This document shows, piece after piece, positions 59,560 to 64,000 of a stretch of 64,000 nt of DNA. Each line of letters starts with the position of its first letter. Position 1 is the stretch's first letter. The notes below the pieces were generated by a model. The model saw nothing but the letters and a program-made list of their open reading frames with translations, had not been told where the DNA came from and searched no databases. The DNA is from J054 sp965221985 (GTDB lineage: Bacteria > Pseudomonadota > Gammaproteobacteria > Steroidobacterales > GCA-2729495), in the NCBI GenBank assembly GCA_965221985.1, contig OZ244928.1, positions 1,054,001 through 1,118,000 of the forward strand, given 5' to 3'. The translations under genes and the position numbers were made by a program.

Positions 59560-61455
59560 CTATTCTCCCAGTTTCATGCGCAGCCCGATGTAGTAGGCGT
59601 CGCTGGGGGTTTGGAATCCAAGTACGTTTTCGTAGTCTTCATCGAATAAATTCTCTGCCCGGGCATAGAGAATCAGACTGTCACTAAAGGCATAACTGGC
59701 GGTGAGATTGACCAGTGTGTAGTCGTCAAGCGTGACGGTGTTTGCTGGGAAGCTGGAAAAATCTAGGTCGTCTTGTTCGCCGGTGTACGAGACATTCAAA
59801 TTGAGATTTACGCGTTCTTGTAGCATGGCGTAGTTGAGATTGGCAGACGCCATGTGCCGCGGGCGACGAATTTCTCGTCGTTGTTCACCGGCCGGGTTCT
59901 TTTCCTGGGCATTGGTATGCGTATAGCTGAAAAGACCGGTGAGCCTGTCGGTGAACTTTGCGGTCAAACTGGTTTCCACGCCCCGTCGTCGACTCCTGCC
60001 CTCGGCATTGATCACGGTGGTGAACAGGCCTTGGATCTCATCTTCCAGCGTTGCCGAGAAGCAGGTGATATCAGCGATCAGACGGCCATCGTAAATCGAT
60101 TGTTCGATGCCGAAGTCCCAGCCCTTGGATTCTTCTGGCTTTAGATCCGGGTTACCCGTGAACGAACCAGAAATAAAGCCAAACAGCTCAATGAACGTGG
60201 GCTTTTTCATTCCGGTACCGTAGCTAGCATGCAAGCGCGTGTTGCTTGCATCCACAAGATAGCTGCCGGTGGCTCTGAAACTGGTCTTGTCTTTGAAATC
60301 GCTGTTATTGTCATGCCGCAAGCTGAGGGACGTTGAAAGTTGTTGCCAGGGTTGTGCGATCAGCTCCACGACGTAGCCTGTGCTGTCGCGATCTTGGCTT
60401 TGGTCTGCACCCGCGAAGCCCAAAAATCTTTGTGAAAATTCTTCTTTTTCATGGTCAAGGGCAAGCACGAGCTGATAGTCACCCGTAGTTGACGGGAATG
60501 CGTAGCTGGTCTGATAAGCGATGCTGGTTCTTTCGCCCGCCTGTTCGTCAGTTAGTGAGCCGTCGGCTAAATTCTGTCGCTCAGAATCGGAATAGCCTAG
60601 CTGCAGACGATGCCGCCAGCGTTGGTCTAGTAGATCCAGATCGGCTGTGCCGTGTATCGCCGCCAATTCAATTTCAGACACGCGATCCGCATCCGTAGGT
60701 AGACCAGTCAGAAACGTATCGTCAAACTCGGTACTGCCGTCGCTATGGCGAGCCATCAGTCCGAAACTGAGAATGTCCGAGGCGCGAAGGTTATTGTTCC
60801 AGGTGATTGATGTGTTTTCGTAGCCATCATCTTCACTGCCGGTGCGGGCGACATTATCGCCATTGCTGTCGTAGCGTGACACCATCAAGTCGCTGCTAAG
60901 CTCGCCCAAATTGCCGCCGAAGCGGCCCGCAAGATTCTTGGTGCCGTAGGATCCGCCTTCCACGGCGAAATTTCCGCGAAGAGGGTCTTGTCCTTGCCGC
61001 GTAATGATATTCACCGCGCCCGCCACCGCATCGCTACCCCACAGAGCGCTCTGGGGACCACGGACTAACTCGATGCGTTCGATGTCCCAACTGGTCAATT
61101 GGTCGAAGCCAAATTCGTCGCCAATGGCGGCTTCATTCATTTCAATGCCGTCGACGAGTACCAGTAGGTGGTTGGCTTCCGCGCCGCGAATGCGCAGTTG
61201 TGTTTGGGCGCCTGGACCGCCGGCGCGGCTGACGGCAACACCGGGCAGATCTTGCAACACGTCGGAAATTATTAGGCTTTGTCGTTGTTCAACATGCGCC
61301 CGCTCAATCAACGATATAGAACTGCCAACCCGTGACTTTTCCAGCGGTGTGCGGCTAGCCGTGGTCACAATGTTGTCGATTTCGTCCTGAGCCGATGCGC
61401 TCATGGATAGGCTCGCGACCATGGCGGTCACGAGTAGAGTCCGGTTCGGATACAT
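59560..61455 (-). CDS. btuB: TonB-dependent cobalamin receptor BtuB
   Basis: A 631-aa outer-membrane vitamin B12 transporter. ATG 61455 is preceded on the mRNA by GAGGAAAA and begins a signal peptide (LLVTAMVASLSMSASA); the ORF's upstream 58 codons lie in the riboswitch leader and are rejected. Mature protein: TonB box region DEIDNIVTTASRTP, plug blocks SLIISDVLQDLPGVAVSRAG, QLRIRGAEANHLLVLVDGIE and IELVRGPQSALWGSDAVAGA (all BtuB-like), then a barrel ending GLRMKLGE. Expression is probably controlled twice: by the cobalamin riboswitch and by a hairpin that masks its ribosome-binding site. Confidence 0.95.
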   Translation of the reverse strand: MYPNRTLLVTAMVASLSMSASAQDEIDNIVTTASRTPLEKSRVGSSISLIERAHVEQRQSLIISDVLQDLPGVAVSRAGGPGAQTQLRIRGAEANHLLVLVDGIEMNEAAIGDEFGFDQLTSWDIERIELVRGPQSALWGSDAVAGAVNIITRQGQDPLRGNFAVEGGSYGTKNLAGRFGGNLGELSSDLMVSRYDSNGDNVARTGSEDDGYENTSITWNNNLRASDILSFGLMARHSDGSTEFDDTFLTGLPTDADRVSEIELAAIHGTADLDLLDQRWRHRLQLGYSDSERQNLADGSLTDEQAGERTSIAYQTSYAFPSTTGDYQLVLALDHEKEEFSQRFLGFAGADQSQDRDSTGYVVELIAQPWQQLSTSLSLRHDNNSDFKDKTSFRATGSYLVDASNTRLHASYGTGMKKPTFIELFGFISGSFTGNPDLKPEESKGWDFGIEQSIYDGRLIADITCFSATLEDEIQGLFTTVINAEGRSRRRGVETSLTAKFTDRLTGLFSYTHTNAQEKNPAGEQRREIRRPRHMASANLNYAMLQERVNLNLNVSYTGEQDDLDFSSFPANTVTLDDYTLVNLTASYAFSDSLILYARAENLFDEDYENVLGFQTPSDAYYIGLRMKLGE

Positions 61456-61459
61456 GTCG

Positions 61460-61512
61460 TTTTCCTCACCCACGCTTCCCCGCGTGGCTTGGCACAAAAA
61501 ATGTGAGGAAAA
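61460..61512 (-). promoter_or_regulatory. Hairpin masking the btuB ribosome-binding site
   Basis: On the btuB mRNA, TTTTCCTCAC (61512-61503) can pair perfectly over 10 bp with GTGAGGAAAA (61469-61460), which holds the btuB Shine-Dalgarno sequence four bases before the ATG. Between them a second stem, CCACGC/GCGTGG (61487-61482 with 61475-61470), stacks just inside. This is the expected expression platform for translational shut-off by the upstream riboswitch. Confidence 0.85.
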
Positions 61513-61571
61513 GGAGAATGCTTGGCACGGCCGAATACGCGGCTGGCCAGGCGCCCGCCGCACCCTCACCC

Positions 61572-61780
61572 ACATGCCAGGCCGGTCTCCGGACTTACGA
61601 GCTGACGCTTGCACGTCGCATACACCCACCTTCCCGCGCTTAAAGCGCAGTGGCTGCGAACCCTGGACGGGCCACGCTGGATTAATGGCTGCTCGATTAC
61701 CGTTGCGGGGGCAGCGCCGGAATCACTGAATCTTTGTTGACCCAGTTGCACCGGCTTCCCGTTATTCCAAACTGTCGCTT
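61572..61780 (-). promoter_or_regulatory. Cobalamin (AdoCbl) riboswitch upstream of btuB
   Basis: Reading 5' to 3' on the minus strand: GGGAAGCCGGTGCAA (P3 side), CCGGCGCTGCCCCCGCAACGG (the conserved B12-box core, split here as GCTGCCCCCGCAACGGTAAT), CACTG, GGGAAGG, and the 3' conserved GTAAGTCCGGAGACCGGCC. These are the hallmark blocks of the cobalamin riboswitch in the right order and spacing, about 200 nt long, 115 nt upstream of btuB. It should sense adenosylcobalamin and repress btuB and the downstream genes. Confidence 0.96.
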
Positions 61781-61824
61781 GGAAACACCTAGCAAGCTCA
61801 CTGTAGCGGCGCGGTGACGGTAAT

Positions 61825-62631
61825 TCAAGATTGGGTTACGGGCAGCAGAACGCTCTCACCATCGCTTTCGAAGCGCCGAAACGGTGTGCCGTAAAGCGCT
61901 TCGAGGCTAGATTCGGTGAGTAACTCCTCGGTTTGGCCGTATTGCCAGCGGCCATCGCCAAAGAGCATGAGCACCGAATCCGCGCAACGAGCAGCTAACA
62001 CCGGGTCATGCAAGCTCGCCAGCACGCTGCGGCCCTGACGCGTGAGATTCTTAAGGCAATCGAGTAAAGCCAGCCGATGCAGCGGATCCAAATGGTTCAT
62101 AGGCTCGTCCAGCAAGAAGACTTGCGGGTCTTGCACCAGCAATGTGGCCATGGCCAGCCGCCGGCGTTCGCCACCGGACAAGGATTGCGCCGGCCTTTGT
62201 TCCAAACCTTGCAAGTCCATCGTCTGCAAAGCCTGGCGAGCAACGTCGATGTCCGCAGCTGTTTCCCACTGCCAAAATCCCAAGCGCGCGTGACGGCCCA
62301 ACAAGGCAGTTTCTAAAACACTCGTAGGGAAGGCGTCTTGGTGATCTTGCAGCAACAAGCCGAGTTGCTCGGCAATGTCGCTGCGATCCAAATGTTTGAG
62401 ATCATCGCCGGACAAGTTGACGGATCCTGATACAGGGTCGAGCAAACCGGCCAGAGTATGCAGGCTTAGGGTTTTCCCAACGCCGTTGGGTCCGAGTAGG
62501 CAAACGAATTGGCCTGCTGTGAGATCCAGATGTAACTCGTCAACCAAGACTCGGCCGTTTACGCCCACGGTGAGGTTTTGGGCGCTTAGCGGGTATGGGT
62601 TGCTTGGTTGGTATTTGGGTTCGGTGGTCAT
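61825..62631 (-). CDS. ABC transporter ATP-binding protein (BtuD-like)
   Basis: A 268-aa ABC ATPase of the FecE/BtuD branch. Walker A is LLGPNGVGKTLSLH, the Q-loop LGLLLQDHQDAFPTS, the signature LSGGERRRLAMATLLVQDPQ, Walker B VFLLDEPMNHLDPL and the H-loop ASLHDPVLAARCADSVLML. ATG 62631 starts near the first ABC strand; ATG 62673 would add 14 residues. It probably powers cobalamin import, judged by position next to the riboswitch-btuB unit, but it lies upstream of the riboswitch on the same strand and so is not controlled by it. No permease gene is adjacent: upstream is decayed DNA. Confidence 0.88.
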   Translation of the reverse strand: MTTEPKYQPSNPYPLSAQNLTVGVNGRVLVDELHLDLTAGQFVCLLGPNGVGKTLSLHTLAGLLDPVSGSVNLSGDDLKHLDRSDIAEQLGLLLQDHQDAFPTSVLETALLGRHARLGFWQWETAADIDVARQALQTMDLQGLEQRPAQSLSGGERRRLAMATLLVQDPQVFLLDEPMNHLDPLHRLALLDCLKNLTRQGRSVLASLHDPVLAARCADSVLMLFGDGRWQYGQTEELLTESSLEALYGTPFRRFESDGESVLLPVTQS

Positions 62632-62733
62632 CTCGCCGCAGATTCCGGGTACAGCCCAGCTATTTACCATCATGCCCTGAGAAACGGCAAGAATCGATCA
62701 ATAAGCTGTACCCAGGACTTCCAAAATCTTGCA

Positions 62734-62939
62734 CTAGCTCGTTAACCAGTTCTCGATAGGCAAGTTTGGTATACGCCCAAATTCTTTCCTATTGTTAGTG
62801 ACTAGCGTCAATTTCAATACCGTAGCATGCGCGGCGATTTGTCAGCGATCGGCGGTCGTAAGCCGTAGCGGGCCAGGCGTTCGACGTTGTCAGCTTGCGC
62901 ACCCCGGGCGTTGATGTCGGCGGCCAATCTTAAAACAAG
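62734..62939 (-). pseudogene. vapC-like PIN toxin remnant (3' end)
   Basis: On the minus strand, just before the stop at 62734-62736, the frame reads QIAAHATVLKLTLVTNN then RKEFGRIPNLPIENWLTS, the C-terminal signature of VapC PIN-domain toxins (IAAHA...LVTNN...EFxRIPxLxIENW). A stop codon sits directly before QIAAHA, and the preceding coding-like stretch (LAADINARGAQADNVERL ... RPPIAD) is in another frame, so at least one frameshift has occurred. The N-terminal PIN half and any vapB antitoxin are absent. The toxin is inactive. Confidence 0.7.
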
Positions 62940-63049
62940 ATGATGCCGGTTACGGACCTTGGTAGATTAACTCGAAAATATTCCACGCGGTAGAAAGCCC
63001 CGACTCTAAAAAGCATCACGCTTGCGGGCCTCTCCGGAATCAGTGGGAC

Positions 63050-63065
63050 GGCAAATTTAGTGCCG
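63050..63065 (+). repeat. Isolated degenerate copy of the repeat-element end
   Basis: GGCAAATTTAGTGCCG matches the terminal 16 bases of the nearby element (GGGAAATTTAGTGCCG) with one mismatch. It sits about 100 bp outside the element, within a small stem (GACGGC...GCCGTC). It may be a leftover end of another copy. Confidence 0.5.
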
Positions 63066-63161
63066 CCGTCAATGACTCGTACTTGGTTGGCCCTACACGA
63101 TCTGCTAACAATTGCGATGGGCAAACCTCAAATTGTCGTTTAAACATCCGACTAAAATAGC

Positions 63162-63341
63162 GGGGAATTTGGTGCCGGTCATTAGTTTATTAGTTTTTTC
63201 TAAGATACGGTGGTATCGAATCAGATGCGCGTGGGGTTTGGGCGCCAGCGAGGGGAATTTGGTGCCGGTCATTAGTTTATTAGTTTTTTCTAAGATACGG
63301 TGGTATCGAATCAGATGCGCGTGGGGTTTGGGCGCCAGCGC
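63162..63341 (+). repeat. Two 90-bp tandem direct repeats
   Basis: Bases 63162-63250 and 63252-63340 are identical over 89 positions; the 90th base differs (A at 63251, C at 63341). Each copy begins GGGGAATTTGGTGCCGGTCA and ends GGGTTTGGGCGCCAGCG. The repeat is head-to-tail with no spacer, so it looks like a recent duplication or replication slippage inside the element. An 83-codon ORF across it is a by-product of the repeats, not a gene. Confidence 0.97.
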
Positions 63342-63414
63342 GACGAGTCTCGCGATGAAGTGATCGGGCTAAGAAAGAAAAACTAATAAACTAATGACCG
63401 GCACTAAATTTCCC
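63162..63414. mobile_element. MITE-like 253-bp element with inverted ends
   Basis: The left end (63162-63198) and the right end (63378-63414) are 37-bp inverted repeats agreeing at 35 positions. The motif ATAG flanks both sides (63157-63160, one base from the left end; 63415-63418 directly after the right end), a possible 4-bp target duplication. The element contains no transposase gene. Its left part is duplicated in tandem (next entry). Structure suggests a small non-autonomous transposable or REP-like element. Confidence 0.65.
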
Positions 63415-63444
63415 ATAGTCGCGATCACCTATTTCGACAGTTTT

Positions 63445-64000
63445 CTATTCCTCAATCTCGAACGAAATTCTATGAAGAATGCCGGGCGTTGCTACTGGTG
63501 ATCCGTTTTCAAAACGAGGTGCGTATCGAAACTTTTTGGCAGCGGCGATGGCTGCCGGAATGAAATCATCGCCGCCTTCGGATTCCATCACTCTTGGGCC
63601 TTTAACGGTTCCCGTTTCGCTGATCTCGAATTCCACAATTACCCAGCCCGATCGCTTTTGACGTACGGCGCTGGATGGATAATCCGGTGCGCGTTTGAAT
63701 AGGGGTACGGGTTGCTGATCTTGCACAAATGGGGTCATTCGTCCAATGGCCAGGCAATGCTCGGTTGCTTGTTCCGAGTCGCCAAGGTTTTCGAACACAT
63801 CGACAAGAAAGGCATGGGTTGATAACTCAATTTGACTTGACGGGGCGTGAGGGTTCTCGAAAGTGCCCAGTGCCTCCAGAAAAAGATCTCTCGCGGTAGC
63901 GTATTTTCGTGTGGATAGGGCAAATTTTCCCAGATGGAATGCAGCGAATCCGGTTTCTGGACTTTCAGCGCCCAATAGCTGGCTAAGCATTTCATAACCT
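63445..64000 (-). CDS. TonB C-terminal-domain protein, 5' end outside the window
   Basis: The C-terminal ~185 residues of a larger protein; the frame stays open to the window edge. The first part resembles tetratricopeptide-type helices (GFAAFHLGKFALSTRKYATA, ARDLFLEALGTF, STHAFLVDVFENLGDSEQAT). The end is a TonB_C domain: PVPLFKRAPDYPSSAVRQKR, SGWVIVEFEISETGTVKGPR, AAIAAAKKFRYAPRFENGSP. Proteins with repeats followed by TonB_C occur as stand-alone periplasmic proteins in many gammaproteobacteria, with no proven energy-transduction role. Signal peptide or anchor would lie beyond 64000. Confidence 0.85.
   Translation of the reverse strand, partial: GYEMLSQLLGAESPETGFAAFHLGKFALSTRKYATARDLFLEALGTFENPHAPSSQIELSTHAFLVDVFENLGDSEQATEHCLAIGRMTPFVQDQQPVPLFKRAPDYPSSAVRQKRSGWVIVEFEISETGTVKGPRVMESEGGDDFIPAAIAAAKKFRYAPRFENGSPVATPGILHRISFEIEE

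Noticed and set aside
61456..61629. Upstream start of btuB
   Set aside because: The added residues translate riboswitch leader RNA; ATG 61455 has a Shine-Dalgarno site and signal peptide.
63162..63341. Tandem repeats as a CRISPR array
   Set aside because: The 90-bp units are adjacent with no spacers, there are only two, and no cas genes are nearby.
63112..63363. An 83-codon ORF containing a repeated peptide
   Set aside because: The peptide repeat is only the 90-bp DNA repeat read in frame; it has no ribosome site or domain.

Overview
The window looks like chromosome of a Gram-negative, piliated gammaproteobacterium of moderate G+C content, close to a Xanthomonadales/Woeseiales/Pseudomonadales-type gene order. 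Grounds: lipopolysaccharide (LPS) genes, lipoproteins, two TonB-dependent receptors, and two blocks (proC-yggS-pilT-pilU, and pyrB-ruvX-yqgE-tonB-gshB facing pilG-pilH-pilI-pilJ-chpA) arranged much as in Pseudomonas aeruginosa. I see no rRNA, tRNA, CRISPR array or prophage. A genus cannot be named from this.

Layout. 1-1350: 3' end of groEL and its terminator. 1370-10400: glnE, a small zinc protein, then an LPS block (GT4 glycosyltransferase, hldD, waaF), an ATP-grasp ligase and a CDP-glycerol-type glycerophosphotransferase. 10400-16600: a more accessory stretch with a large TonB-dependent receptor, a decayed retropepsin-like/Zn-protease gene (PF05618), a DUF4398 lipoprotein, a DUF4398-OmpA lipoprotein and an unrecognised membrane protein. 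16600-20300: a lipid A/Kdo block (Kdo hydroxylase, GT9 transferase, Kdo kinase, LpxL acyltransferase). 20350-30400: envelope and stress genes (htpX, M14 lipoprotein, MltD-like transglycosylase, YkuD, ppnN, three small ORFs, htpG); htpG has a near-consensus sigma-32 promoter. 30400-36200: metabolic and housekeeping genes (PEBP, rocD, hydrolase, TerB-like, DUF4426, yggT, proC, yggS).

36250-54300: type IV pilus motor and Chp chemosensory region. It has pilT, pilU and a third tandem PilT/PilU-type ATPase, then the oppositely oriented pyrK-pyrB-ruvX-yqgE-tonB-gshB, then pilG-pilH-pilI-pilJ-chpA and a CheW-like gene. pilK (CheR) and chpB (CheB) are absent. 54300-56600: rsmE and ampDE. 56600-62700: a cobalamin locus with a lipoprotein binding protein, an adenosyltransferase, a leaderless binding protein, a DUF6580 membrane protein, btuB behind a cobalamin riboswitch and a Shine-Dalgarno-masking hairpin, and an ABC ATPase. 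No BtuC-type permease is present. 62700-63420: decayed DNA with a vapC remnant and a 253-bp element with 37-bp inverted ends and an internal 90-bp tandem duplication. The window ends in a truncated TonB_C-domain gene.

The main points for a second look are the triple retraction-ATPase array, the Chp cluster without adaptation enzymes, the two-layer control of btuB in a permease-less B12 locus, the PF05618 pseudogene, and the MITE-like repeat element.
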